In this document: in pieces, positions 44,478 through 53,733 of the stretch | Layout: each line of letters starts with the position of its first letter | Position numbering within the stretch: the first letter of the stretch is position 1 | DNA from: CALJFL01 sp039964455 | GTDB taxonomy: Bacteria > Pseudomonadota > Gammaproteobacteria > Pseudomonadales > Halieaceae | DNA: 64,000 nucleotides | NCBI GenBank assembly: GCA_039964455.1 | Contig: JBDVXK010000012.1 | Span: 496,001-560,000 of the forward strand | Direction of reading: 5' to 3' | The notes under the pieces: generated by a model | Database searches by the model: none | Told to the model about the DNA's origin: nothing | Seen by the model: only the letters and a program-made list of their open reading frames with translations | Position numbers and translations under genes: made by a program

Positions 44478-46199
44478 ATGCGACATCTTTACCTCATCGC
44501 CCTATTGCCACTGCTGGCATGGTCCTGCGCGAGCACACCGGAAGCACCGGTCGCCGAGGCTGAGGTAGTGGCCCCTGCCGAGCCGGTGGAGATTCCCGAG
44601 CGCGCCATTCCACAGGAGAGCCTCTATCCGCTGCTGGTCGCCGAATTTGCCCTGCGCCGAAGAGCCTACGAAGTAGCGTTGGATCAGTACATGGTTCAGG
44701 CCACCATCCTTGAAGATGCCAGCGTGAGTGCCCACACCACTCATCTGGCGCAGTTCATGCAGCGCGAGCCGGAGGCCCTGGAGGCCGTAGAACAGTGGGT
44801 GGCGCTGGAGCCCGATAACATAGAGGCCAACAACACGCTGGCGACTTTATTGGTTCGTCGCGGGCGTACTGTAGAAGCACTCCCCTATGTAGCCGTTGTG
44901 GCCCGCAGCGGCTCACAAACCAGCTTTCCCATGCTGCTCAATGGCTTTCGCCAGCTGACGCCTGAGCAGCAGGCAGAGCTGGTAGACGGCATCAACAGCC
45001 TTGCCGCGGAGTTCCCGGAGGACCCGCAATTGATTTTGACGCAGGCCCTGATTCACGAGGAGCTTGGTCAAAATCAGCAGGCTCTGGAGAAACTGGACCA
45101 GCTGTTCGAAATAGAGCCTTATCAACAACAGGGGGTATTGCTGGAAGCCAAATTGCTGGTGGAAGCCGGCGAGAAGGACCCCTTTAAGCGCATGCGCAAA
45201 GCGCTGGACCAAAACCCGGAAGACAGCCGGCTGCGCCTGCAGTATGCCAGGCTGCTGACCCGTGAAGACATGGACGCGGCGCGCAAGCAGTTTGAGATTT
45301 TATCGGTGCAGAACCCCGAGGATGCCGACCTGTTGTTCTCCCTTGCCCTGATCAACAGGGAGACCGGAGACAATCTTGCCGCCCAGGCCTATCTGCGGAA
45401 AATGATCGACCTGGACGAGCGGGTCGACGAAGCCCACTACTATCTGGGCCGAATTGCCGAGGATGAAGGCGACCTGAAAGGTGCGCTGTATCGGTACAAG
45501 CAGGTTAAAGGTGGCCGCGATTTTCTGAGTGCCAATAACCGAGTGGGCCTTATCCTCATCGAGGCCGGCGAAGTGGAGCAAAGTCACCAGTACTTCAGCG
45601 TGCTGCGGGACAAGCAGCCCGAGCAACGCGAACCACTTTACGGCCTGGAGGCGGAGCTGCTTAAAAGTGTCGATCTGCTGGAGGCCAGTCTCGCGATTCT
45701 CAACCAGGGCCTGAGCGAATTCCCTGACTCCAGCTCTCTACTCTACAGTCGCTCCATGCTCGGTGAGGAAATGGGTGACCTGATAGTGATGGAAAATGAC
45801 TTGCGCACCATACTCGCGAAGGATCCAGAGAACGCCACCGCCTTGAATGCCCTGGGCTACACCCTGGCCAATCACACCGACCGCTATGTGGAAGCCCGAG
45901 ACCTGATCTCCCGAGCACTGGTGCTGCAGCCAGGCGAGCCCGCAATTCTGGACAGCATGGGCTGGGTACTTTATCGGCAAGGAGAGTACGAGGAATCCAT
46001 CAAATACCTGCGCCAGGCCTATGACAAATTCCCGGACCCCGAAGTCGCCGCCCACCTGGGAGAAGTATTGTGGATCAGTGGTGACGAAGAGGCCGCCATG
46101 GAAATCTGGCAAGATGCGCTGCTGAAAGACCCCGAGCACAAGGTGTTGGTAGCAACGATCAAACGGCTGGGCGTTACCGCGCTGGACGTCGGACACTGA
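44478..46199 (+). CDS. TPR-repeat lipoprotein (PA4667-like)
   Basis: 573 residues. The signal peptide ends in a lipobox (LLAWSCAS, Cys about 17), predicting an outer-membrane or periplasmic lipoprotein. The rest is a string of tetratricopeptide repeats from ~60 to the end, for example DADLLFSLALINRETGDNLAAQAYL and ATALNALGYTLANHTDRYVEARDLISRAL. The location between hemA and lolB is the same as PA4667 of Pseudomonas. Function not established; TPRs suggest a scaffolding role. Confidence 0.9.
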   Translation: MRHLYLIALLPLLAWSCASTPEAPVAEAEVVAPAEPVEIPERAIPQESLYPLLVAEFALRRRAYEVALDQYMVQATILEDASVSAHTTHLAQFMQREPEALEAVEQWVALEPDNIEANNTLATLLVRRGRTVEALPYVAVVARSGSQTSFPMLLNGFRQLTPEQQAELVDGINSLAAEFPEDPQLILTQALIHEELGQNQQALEKLDQLFEIEPYQQQGVLLEAKLLVEAGEKDPFKRMRKALDQNPEDSRLRLQYARLLTREDMDAARKQFEILSVQNPEDADLLFSLALINRETGDNLAAQAYLRKMIDLDERVDEAHYYLGRIAEDEGDLKGALYRYKQVKGGRDFLSANNRVGLILIEAGEVEQSHQYFSVLRDKQPEQREPLYGLEAELLKSVDLLEASLAILNQGLSEFPDSSSLLYSRSMLGEEMGDLIVMENDLRTILAKDPENATALNALGYTLANHTDRYVEARDLISRALVLQPGEPAILDSMGWVLYRQGEYEESIKYLRQAYDKFPDPEVAAHLGEVLWISGDEEAAMEIWQDALLKDPEHKVLVATIKRLGVTALDVGH

Positions 46200-46212
46200 C
46201 GCCACAGCAGCG

Positions 46213-46815
46213 ATGATCACACGCGCATCCTCTGTAATTATCCTTTGCGGCCTGCTGCTGGCCGGCTGCGCAAGCCAACCCAGTGACGTGACGCCAGACC
46301 TGCCCTGGGAACAACGACGTACAGTACTGGCGACGCTAGAGAACTGGAAAATCAACGGTAAGCTGGCGCTGCGCCGCGCGGACTTTGCAGAGTCAGCCAA
46401 TATGGTTTGGGTGCAGGAGGGCGAAGTCGCCTTCGTTAACCTCACCGGGCCCTGGGGTATTGCGGCCACACGGTTGCGCACGGATGGTTCCACACTGGAG
46501 GTGGAACAAGGCGAAGAGCGCGCGGTTTACGACATCTCCACCCCCGAGGCCGCAGCCAACAGCACGGGCTGGGACTTGCCAGTGCACTCGCTGTCCACCT
46601 GGGTGCTAGGCATACCCCATGACGACAAGCGCGCCGGCGAGATGCAGATCGAGAACGATCTGGTGCAGGCGTTTTCCGAAGACGGCTGGCAGATACAATA
46701 TGAGCGTTATGAGCAGTTTGGGCTGTACACCCTGCCGACCCGAATGCGCATAGAGAATGAAGAGCTTCGCGCGACCATCATTATGTATGACTGGAGCGTG
46801 TCGCAGCACCGATGA
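46213..46815 (+). CDS. lolB: Outer-membrane lipoprotein receptor LolB
   Basis: 200 residues with signal and lipobox (LLLAGCASQ). LolB takes lipoproteins from LolA and inserts them in the outer membrane. Family features: WKINGKLALRRADFAESANMVW, and the exposed-loop region after LTGPWG. Thirteen bases after the TPR gene; the stop overlaps the ispE ATG (ATGA). Confidence 0.94.
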   Translation: MITRASSVIILCGLLLAGCASQPSDVTPDLPWEQRRTVLATLENWKINGKLALRRADFAESANMVWVQEGEVAFVNLTGPWGIAATRLRTDGSTLEVEQGEERAVYDISTPEAAANSTGWDLPVHSLSTWVLGIPHDDKRAGEMQIENDLVQAFSEDGWQIQYERYEQFGLYTLPTRMRIENEELRATIIMYDWSVSQHR

Positions 46816-47651
46816 GTAACACACTGACAGTTACTGCACCGGCCAAGCTCAACCTGTTTCTGCACATCACCGGCCAGCGCGCCGACGGCTACCACAATCT
46901 GCAAACCCTGTTTCAGCTGCTGGACTGGGGCGACACCCTCCATTTCAGCCCCAACGACTCCTCCCAGGTGACTCTCGAATGCCCCGAACTGGGCTTTAAC
47001 CCCACGGAGAACCTGATTCTGCGCGCCGCGGCTGCCCTGGACAGCAAAGGCCGGGGCATGCATATCAAACTGGATAAGCGCATTCCGGTGGGTGGCGGCC
47101 TTGGAGGCGGTAGCCCAGATGCCGCCACCACTCTGCTGGCCCTGAACCAGCTCTGGCAGCTGGGCCACAGCAATGAGGCCCTGCAGGCCATAGGCGCCTC
47201 TCTGGGGGCGGATGTACCCGTATTTGTTGCTGGTCACAGCGCCTGGGCGGAGGGGGTTGGCGATCTTCTTACACCAGTGGATTTACCCGCCAAATGGTAC
47301 CTGGTGATATTCCCCGAAACCCCCGTAAATACTGGGGAAATATTTTCCCAGCGGCAATTGACACGGGACAGCGCTCCCATCACAATAGCGGCGTTTTTTG
47401 AGGGCTACACTCGAAACGACTGCCAAGACGTGGTTGCCGGTCTTTATCCTGAGATTGCCAACGTATTGAAATGGCTAGAAAAACATTCGGGAGCCAGACT
47501 AACAGGCACCGGTGCCAGCGTTTTCGCCAGTTTTGATACGCAGGCCGAGGCTCAGAACGTTCTCGATCAGGCTCCGGCCGGCTGGAGCGCTACAGTGGTT
47601 AAGGGCGTAAATCGCTCACCAGCCCTCGCGGAACTAAATTTACCCATATAG
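46812..47651 (+). CDS. ispE: 4-diphosphocytidyl-2-C-methyl-D-erythritol kinase
   Basis: GHMP kinase of the MEP isoprenoid pathway. 279 residues; begins LTVTAPAKLNLFLHITGQRADGYHNLQTLFQLLD, with the ATP loop PVGGGLGGGSPDAAT and C-terminal LTGTGASVFASF. Third gene of the TPR-lolB-ispE run, followed by tRNA-Gln and prs, as in Pseudomonas. Confidence 0.98.
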   Translation: MSNTLTVTAPAKLNLFLHITGQRADGYHNLQTLFQLLDWGDTLHFSPNDSSQVTLECPELGFNPTENLILRAAAALDSKGRGMHIKLDKRIPVGGGLGGGSPDAATTLLALNQLWQLGHSNEALQAIGASLGADVPVFVAGHSAWAEGVGDLLTPVDLPAKWYLVIFPETPVNTGEIFSQRQLTRDSAPITIAAFFEGYTRNDCQDVVAGLYPEIANVLKWLEKHSGARLTGTGASVFASFDTQAEAQNVLDQAPAGWSATVVKGVNRSPALAELNLPI

Positions 47652-47656
47652 ATTAT

Positions 47657-47731
47657 TGGGGTGTCGCCAAGCGGCAAGGCACCAGGTTTTGATCCTGGCA
47701 TTCGCAGGTTCGAATCCTGCCACCCCAGCCA
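47657..47731 (+). tRNA. tRNA-Gln (anticodon TTG)
   Basis: 75 bases including an encoded CCA. Acceptor TGGGGTG pairs with CACCCCA; anticodon stem CCAGG/CCTGG with loop TTTTGAT (anticodon TTG); T-arm has GTTCGAATC. It lies in the short gap between ispE and prs, a position conserved in gammaproteobacteria. Confidence 0.97.
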
Positions 47732-47814
47732 TACAGTCATGGCGGTCACGCGACATCGTGTGACCGCAGCTGTTTGTGCAGCATTCACTGGATAGCCCAA
47801 AAAGGTAACGCGTC

Positions 47815-48762
47815 GTGTCCTCTAAATTGATGGTATTCACGGGTAACGCAAACCCAGAACTGGCCTACAAAGTTGCCAGCCGGCTTTACCTGTCCATCGG
47901 TAAGGCCAACGTTGGAAAGTTTAGCGACGGTGAAGTGGCAGTTGAGCTGAATGAAAACGTGCGAGGCAAGGACGTCTTCGTTCTACAGTCCACCTGTGCA
48001 CCGACCAACGATAGCCTGATGGAGCTCATCGTAATGATCGATGCGCTGCGCCGGGCATCGGCCAGTCGCATTACAGCGGTCGTGCCATACTTTGGCTACG
48101 CCAGGCAGGACAGACGGGTGCGCTCGGCACGTGTGCCCATCACGGCGAAGGTAGTGGCAGACATGTTGGACGCCGTTGGCGTTGACCGGGTATTGACGGT
48201 TGATTTGCACGCGGAGCAGATTCAGGGCTTTTTTGCTTGTCCGGTGGACAACGTTTATGGCTCACCGGTGTTGAACGACGACATCGTAGCCTGCAAGTAC
48301 GACAACCTCATGGTTGTATCGCCAGACATCGGCGGTGTAGTAAGGGCCAGGGCGATAGCCAAGCAACTCGATGACGCGGATCTCGCCATCATCGACAAGC
48401 GCCGCCCACAGGCCAATGAAGCCCAGGTGATGAACCTGATAGGCGAGGTAGACGGCAGGACCTGCTTGCTGGTCGACGACATGGTCGATACCGCCGGTAC
48501 GCTGTGCAAGGCCGCTGACGCCCTGAAAGAGCGTGGCGCCACCAAGGTCGTGGCCTACTGTACCCACGCGGTGTTATCAGGGCGCGCCCTGGAGAATATT
48601 AAGGGCTCCCAGCTTGATGAGCTGGTGGTCACAGACACGATTCCTTTGAGTGACGAGGCAAGAGCGATCAGTCAGATCCGCCAACTCACCATTGCCGACC
48701 TGCTGGCGGAGTCTATCCGCCGCGTGTCGAACGAGGAATCTATTAGCGCGCTGTTCGATTAG
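47815..48762 (+). CDS. prs: Ribose-phosphate pyrophosphokinase
   Basis: Makes PRPP from ribose-5-phosphate and ATP for nucleotides, histidine and NAD. 315 residues from a GTG at 47815. Signature LTVDLHAEQIQGFF, the ribose-5-phosphate loop LVDDMVDTAGTL and FGYARQDRRVRSARVPITAK are present. A terminator hairpin begins inside its last codons. Confidence 0.99.
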   Translation: MSSKLMVFTGNANPELAYKVASRLYLSIGKANVGKFSDGEVAVELNENVRGKDVFVLQSTCAPTNDSLMELIVMIDALRRASASRITAVVPYFGYARQDRRVRSARVPITAKVVADMLDAVGVDRVLTVDLHAEQIQGFFACPVDNVYGSPVLNDDIVACKYDNLMVVSPDIGGVVRARAIAKQLDDADLAIIDKRRPQANEAQVMNLIGEVDGRTCLLVDDMVDTAGTLCKAADALKERGATKVVAYCTHAVLSGRALENIKGSQLDELVVTDTIPLSDEARAISQIRQLTIADLLAESIRRVSNEESISALFD

Positions 48763-48776
48763 GAACAGCGTTTTTT
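48749..48776 (+). terminator. Intrinsic terminator overlapping the prs stop codon
   Basis: CGCTGTTC (48749-48756) pairs perfectly with GAACAGCG (48763-48770), followed by TTTTTT. The left arm encodes the last residues of Prs and the loop contains the TAG stop. It separates prs from rplY. Confidence 0.8.
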
Positions 48777-48835
48777 GTAATCCATTACCGGGCTGGTCGC
48801 AGGTCTTGTAATGCTTAATCAAAGGAGTCACGACA

Positions 48836-49510
48836 ATGTCTGACCAATTTGAAATAAACGCCGAGGCGCGAGAGGACATAGGGAAAGGTGCGAGCCGCCG
48901 CCTACGTCGTCACGCCAACAATGTCCCCGCTATTATTTATGGCGGTGGCGAAGATCCCCAGCCCCTGACTCTGGTCCGCAAGGATTTTGAGAAAGCACTG
49001 GAGAACGAAGCTTTCTTCTCGCAAGTACTGACCGTCAAGGTTGGCAAGCAAGAGCAGAAAGCCATTCTCAAGGACCTGCAGCGTCACCCTGCCAAAAACA
49101 CCGTGATGCATGCTGACTTCCTGAGAATCGACGAGAAGGTTGCCGTGAAGGTTACCGTGCCTATCCACTTCCTGAACGAAGAGTCTTCCGCTGGCGTGAA
49201 GATGGAAGGCGGTATTGTTCAGCACCAGATGACGGATGTAGAAGTACAGTGTCTGCCTGGCGATATCCCCGAGTACCTCGAAGTCGACATGCTCGAAGTG
49301 GTCACTGGCCAGATCGTGCACCTGTCTGACATCACCTTCCCTGAAGGCGTTGTATCGACTGCCCTCGCACTGGGCGAAGATCACGACCTCGCGGTCGCTT
49401 CTATCATCGCGCCGAAAGGCATCAGCGAAGAAGAAGCTGCAGCCGCTGCTGAGGAAGCCGGTGAAGAAGGCGACGAAGAGTCAGCAGAGGAAGGCGATAG
49501 CGAGGATTAA
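48836..49510 (+). CDS. rplY: 50S ribosomal protein L25 (general stress protein Ctc form)
   Basis: 224 residues: N-terminal L25 domain binding 5S rRNA (ASRRLRRHANNVPAIIYGGGEDPQPL) plus the C-terminal TL5/Ctc beta domain, ending in a very acidic alanine/glutamate tail. E. coli L25 is only 94 residues; this long form is common in other gammaproteobacteria. AAAGGAG precedes the ATG. Confidence 0.97.
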   Translation: MSDQFEINAEAREDIGKGASRRLRRHANNVPAIIYGGGEDPQPLTLVRKDFEKALENEAFFSQVLTVKVGKQEQKAILKDLQRHPAKNTVMHADFLRIDEKVAVKVTVPIHFLNEESSAGVKMEGGIVQHQMTDVEVQCLPGDIPEYLEVDMLEVVTGQIVHLSDITFPEGVVSTALALGEDHDLAVASIIAPKGISEEEAAAAAEEAGEEGDEESAEEGDSED

Positions 49511-49536
49511 TCTCCTCGCTGTTGGCGGTATCCGCT

Positions 49537-50127
49537 TTGACAGCGTCCATCAAACTTCTTGTTGGATTGGGTAACCCCGGTGGCGACTACCGGGGCACTC
49601 GTCACAATGCGGGTGCCGACTTCATCGATGCGCTGGCACGTCAATCCGGCGCCACGCTAAGCGCAGATTCAAAATTTTTCGGACTGGCTGGCAGGGTTAC
49701 CCTTGCTGGCCACGACGTTCGCTTGCTCATACCAACCACGTTCATGAACCGTTCCGGCCAAGCCGTTGCGGCGATGGCGAAGTTCTACAAGATTGCCCCC
49801 GATGAGCTACTGATCGCGCATGATGAGTTGGATATTCCTCCAGGTACCGCCCGCTTCAAACAAGGTGGTGGCCATGGTGGTCACAATGGCTTGCGCGATA
49901 TCGTGCCGGCACTGGGCAATGACAAGAATTTTCATCGACTGAGGATAGGCATAGGCCATCCCGGTCACGCGTCTAAAGTTAGCGGTTACGTTTTGGGCCG
50001 CCCGTCACAGGTTGACCGGGGCCGCATCGACGCCAGCATAGACGAGGCGGTTGCCGCCCTGCCACTGCTGCTCGATGGGGATGCCACCAAGGCAATGACG
50101 CAACTTCACAGTTTTAGCGCGGCCTGA
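49537..50127 (+). CDS. pth: Peptidyl-tRNA hydrolase
   Basis: Frees tRNA from prematurely released peptidyl-tRNA. 196 residues from a TTG at 49537 (TASIKLLVGLGNPGGDYRGTRHNAG) with GGCGG upstream; another TTG at 49522 is possible but has no ribosome site. Catalytic His in GTRHNAGADF, and MNRSGQAV, HDELDIPPG and GGGHGGHNGLRDI are intact. Between rplY and ychF as usual. Confidence 0.96.
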   Translation: MTASIKLLVGLGNPGGDYRGTRHNAGADFIDALARQSGATLSADSKFFGLAGRVTLAGHDVRLLIPTTFMNRSGQAVAAMAKFYKIAPDELLIAHDELDIPPGTARFKQGGGHGGHNGLRDIVPALGNDKNFHRLRIGIGHPGHASKVSGYVLGRPSQVDRGRIDASIDEAVAALPLLLDGDATKAMTQLHSFSAA

Positions 50128-50155
50128 GCCGCGACAGCAACAAGGATCATCTGAC

Positions 50156-51250
50156 ATGGGTTTTAATTGCGGTATCGTCGGCCTGCCCAACGTAGGCAAG
50201 TCCACATTGTTCAACGCCCTCACCAAAGCGGGCATCGATGCGGAAAACTTTCCCTTCTGCACCATTGAGCCCAACGCCGGCATCGTGCCAATACCTGACC
50301 CACGCCAAGACAAGATTTCTGCCATCGTCAAGCCGGAGAAAGAAATTGCCACGACCATGGAGTTTGTGGACATTGCCGGGCTGGTTGAAGGCGCCAGCAA
50401 GGGCGAGGGGCTGGGCAACCAGTTTCTGGCGAACATCCGCGAGACGGATGCCATCGCCCATGTGGTGCGCTGCTTTGAGGACGACAATGTCATTCACGTA
50501 AACAACCGCATCGACCCGAAAAGTGACATCGAGGTTATCAATACCGAGTTGGCACTGGCCGACCTCGAAAGCTGCGAAAAGCAGCTACAGAAGGTTATTC
50601 GCACCGCTAAAGGTGGCGATAAAGAATCCATTGCGATGAAAGCACTGCTGGAAGAAAAGCTGCTACCGCACCTGAACGAGGCCCTGCCTGTGCGGGCGCT
50701 GGACCTGAACGAGAACGAGATGGCGCTGGCCAAACAGCTGTTCCTGCTGACCTCCAAACCGACGATGTATATCGCCAATGTCGACGAAGAAGGCTTTGAG
50801 GACAACCCTTTCCTGGACGTAGTTCGTGAGATTGCCGCCGCAGAGAACGCCGTGGTAGTGCCGATCTGCAACAAGCTCGAATCGGAGATCGTTGAACTGG
50901 ACGATGACGAGCGCCTGGAATTCCTCAATGACCTTGGCATGGACGAGCCAGGCCTGGACAAGGTGATACGTGCCGGCTATGAGTTGTTAAACCTGCAGAC
51001 CTACTTCACCGCAGGTGAAAAAGAAGTGCGTGCCTGGACCGTAAAAGTGGGGGCCACCGCTCCCGAAGCCGCCGCAGTGATTCATACCGATTTCCAGAAG
51101 GGTTTTATCCGCGCCGAGGTTATTGGCTATGAGGACTTCATAGACAACAGTGGTGAACAAGGTGCGAAGGATGCAGGACGTTGGCGCTTGGAAGGAAAAG
51201 ACTACATCGTAGCGGATGGCGACGTTATTCACTTCCGCTTTAACGTTTAG
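50156..51250 (+). CDS. ychF: Redox-regulated ATPase YchF (OLA1 family)
   Basis: 364-residue P-loop protein of the Obg-like class that prefers ATP. G1 GLPNVGKSTLFNAL, G3 DIAGLVEGASKGEGLGNQFL and the C-terminal TGS domain ending VADGDVIHFRFNV are present; the G4 position reads NVDEEG/NKLESE as in YchF. Associates with ribosomes. Twenty-eight bases after pth. Its stop shares TTAG with the converging gene. Confidence 0.98.
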   Translation: MGFNCGIVGLPNVGKSTLFNALTKAGIDAENFPFCTIEPNAGIVPIPDPRQDKISAIVKPEKEIATTMEFVDIAGLVEGASKGEGLGNQFLANIRETDAIAHVVRCFEDDNVIHVNNRIDPKSDIEVINTELALADLESCEKQLQKVIRTAKGGDKESIAMKALLEEKLLPHLNEALPVRALDLNENEMALAKQLFLLTSKPTMYIANVDEEGFEDNPFLDVVREIAAAENAVVVPICNKLESEIVELDDDERLEFLNDLGMDEPGLDKVIRAGYELLNLQTYFTAGEKEVRAWTVKVGATAPEAAAVIHTDFQKGFIRAEVIGYEDFIDNSGEQGAKDAGRWRLEGKDYIVADGDVIHFRFNV

Positions 51251-51984
51251 CGGTCTTCATTGGAGAGCCATCCGCCAACAACCTGAATAGGTGTGAGCCG
51301 ATCTACGGCGCTCACCCAGGCGACCACAGCAACACGCTCTGCTTCTGCCGATAGCGGAGCGTCGGGCAACCTACCTCGCCATTCCAACCCCTGATTTTCG
51401 AACGCGCTGTGCCCGAGTACCACGAAGTCATGGCGTAACTCTTCTCCGCGGTTCTCACCTGCCCTGACCTCGGTCTTCATACCAAAGCCCAGCACGGCAA
51501 CATTCAAAGTCACTTCGCCAACTTGCACCACAGAAGTGAAACTTGCGCTAAATGCACCTTCTGATTCGACCAGGTTCAAAGCGCCTACCGAACCCGCGCC
51601 TTGCGGCAAGGCCGTAGGATTGCGACGCCAGGAGCGCCACTCCTGCCCTGCAGCAATGACTCCCGGTGTATAAACGCCATTAACGTTTCCCTGAACGCGA
51701 TACAGACGCTGTCGCTTCCCCGCCTGCGAGCTGGCAAACCGATCCTCCCACCCCAGGTAGTTCCAATAGTCCACGTGAAAAGCAATGGGAAAAACCGAGA
51801 GCCATAAATCAGGATGCTGGGTAAGTCCGCTAAGCCAACGATCTGCCGGGGGACAAGAGCTACAGCCCTCGGATGTGTAAAGCTCAAGCAATACGCCCTG
51901 GCTATTGCCGGATTGCCAGCTCTGCTCTGCCAGAACAGGAGCGGCAAAAACCATAAAAAGCAGCGGTAACAATCGCGGTGTCAT
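51247..51984 (-). CDS. Secreted thioredoxin-fold DUF1223 protein
   Basis: 245 residues from the ATG at 51984, giving a clean signal peptide (TPRLLPLLFMVFAAPVLAE). The motif LLELYTSEGCSSCPPADRWLS has the DUF1223 CxxC active-site-like pair, and FHVDYWNYLGWEDRFAS follows. A periplasmic redox-related role is plausible from the fold, but no substrate is known. A longer start at 52008 adds eight residues without improving the signal sequence. Confidence 0.85.
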   Translation of the reverse strand: MTPRLLPLLFMVFAAPVLAEQSWQSGNSQGVLLELYTSEGCSSCPPADRWLSGLTQHPDLWLSVFPIAFHVDYWNYLGWEDRFASSQAGKRQRLYRVQGNVNGVYTPGVIAAGQEWRSWRRNPTALPQGAGSVGALNLVESEGAFSASFTSVVQVGEVTLNVAVLGFGMKTEVRAGENRGEELRHDFVVLGHSAFENQGLEWRGRLPDAPLSAEAERVAVVAWVSAVDRLTPIQVVGGWLSNEDR

Positions 51985-52136
51985 GGTATTCAGACCCGCC
52001 AGTGGCAAGGAAGTTCGCCGCCAGCGTACAGGTGATTGCTTGCTGGAATTGCCCGGCTAAAATCTGAAAAATTCGCGCCCCTTTCGACTGCAAGCTGACT
52101 GCCAGCACCCAAGAGCGTTGTGAAGATGGTGTTATT

Positions 52137-53729
52137 CTAGTCCGACAGGGCCAGCGCGTGATAAGCCTGCCCGGTATCGCCAAACAACCAGATCAGGCGT
52201 TCGCAGTGATTAGCCGCCGCCAATAACTGCATTCTCGACAAGGCATCCATCGATTCATCCTCCGCGAGATAGGCCTTGCGGACTCGCGCCATACCATCTT
52301 CAGAAGTCATCTGCCCCAAGAGTTGCGCATCGATCTCGTTGTGCTCTTTGGCAACATCGATAAGCGTGAGCAAAATTGCATCTATGCCATCAACTGCGAC
52401 CCTGGCAAATCGTTGCCCCCTTGCTGAGCCGCGCAGAGCAGACAGCTGGACAGACAGTGCCTGTATTTCCTGATTCGCGGTGGCCAGGCTGCGCTGGATA
52501 TTAAGTACAGCGTTTAGCCTGTCATAAAGCGCAGACGACAGCTGATGATGACTGGAAACGTCATGCATCGCTTCCTGTATAACCTCATCCAGGCCTCCGA
52601 ATGACTCCTTGAGACTGTCCATCTTCTTGCTGCCCCGATCGTCTCTCATAGCATCAAAACTCAGCGAGAGAATGTTTAGCAGGCGGGTCTGCTCCAACTC
52701 AATCAGCTCCATGGCATTGTGGGGGTCGTCACCTGTGTGCTCAAGCAGATACTGTGGCCGAGACAATTCTTCTTCCGAACTTCGGGGAAAATAGCGCGAT
52801 AGCGTCCTGGTGCAAAGCCCAATACAGGGAAACGCAAGCAGCGCAGGCACCGCATTAAACAAAAGATTTACGAGGCCCAGCTGTATCGACTCACTGCTGG
52901 AGAACTTGGCTGCCAGCGCCATCATAATTGGAATATCGGTGTAGATCTCGACAAAAAAAGCAGGCACCAGGAGCACCGCACCCAGCAAATTGAATGTCAC
53001 CTGGAACATAGCCACTTGCCGGGATTCGCCCCGCAGACTATTGGACAGGAAGTAGGTCAATGCCGAGGAGCCAACCTTTGCACCATAAGCGATCATGACA
53101 CACTGCTCCAGGCTGAACAGGTCCGCCTGCAGAAATGCCAGCGACAGTATCACCACGGCCAATGCAGACTGCACCACAAAGCTGAAAACGGCGCCCAGTA
53201 AAAAACCGAGGACATAAGACCCCTGACTGGATGCCAGAGCATCTTTGAACCAGGCCATTTCAGCCATGGGCGCGATGCCGGCCTGGGTTGTGTTGAGCCC
53301 CAGAAACAACATACCAACACCGAAAGCGGCACCAGCAGCGGGCCGCAATGACCCCGACGGATCGCGCGAATAGATCATTCCGGTAATACCCAGCAGCAGG
53401 AATACCGCGAGCTTCACGTCAAACACCAACACCAACACGATAATGCCGCCGATCAGGTTGACCCCTATCATAATGGGCAAAATCTGGCGCACGGTCAGCA
53501 TGCCCGCCCGCAACATACCGATCAGGATAAAGGTGGCTGCGGCAGCACTCTGGGTGATGGTAATAAAAAGGCCTCCCCAGAGTACACCCAAAAATGGGTT
53601 GCGCGTCCAGGTCGCCACCTTCTCTCGCAGGCGCCTACCGCTGAGCAATTTCAGGTTTTCTGTCAGCAACTTGAGGCCGACAAAAAACAGCCCAAGGCCA
53701 CCCAGCACCGAACCGAGTACCAGTAACAT
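52137..53729 (-). CDS. Na/Pi-cotransporter-like protein with PhoU-like C-terminus
   Basis: 530 residues from the ATG at 53729. About ten membrane helices (1-~320) carry two NaPi-II repeats with QS motifs (ITQSAAAATFILIGML and VVQSALAVVILSLAF). A soluble helical PhoU-like region follows (~350-525, KMDSLKESFGGLDEVIQEAMHD). Relatives import phosphate with sodium; the canonical QSSS is QSAA/QSAL here, so the substrate is uncertain. It begins four bases after the STAS gene stop and ends the stressosome operon, suggesting it is controlled with, or targeted by, that pathway. Confidence 0.85.
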   Translation of the reverse strand: MLLVLGSVLGGLGLFFVGLKLLTENLKLLSGRRLREKVATWTRNPFLGVLWGGLFITITQSAAAATFILIGMLRAGMLTVRQILPIMIGVNLIGGIIVLVLVFDVKLAVFLLLGITGMIYSRDPSGSLRPAAGAAFGVGMLFLGLNTTQAGIAPMAEMAWFKDALASSQGSYVLGFLLGAVFSFVVQSALAVVILSLAFLQADLFSLEQCVMIAYGAKVGSSALTYFLSNSLRGESRQVAMFQVTFNLLGAVLLVPAFFVEIYTDIPIMMALAAKFSSSESIQLGLVNLLFNAVPALLAFPCIGLCTRTLSRYFPRSSEEELSRPQYLLEHTGDDPHNAMELIELEQTRLLNILSLSFDAMRDDRGSKKMDSLKESFGGLDEVIQEAMHDVSSHHQLSSALYDRLNAVLNIQRSLATANQEIQALSVQLSALRGSARGQRFARVAVDGIDAILLTLIDVAKEHNEIDAQLLGQMTSEDGMARVRKAYLAEDESMDALSRMQLLAAANHCERLIWLFGDTGQAYHALALSD

Positions 53730-53733
53730 AGCG

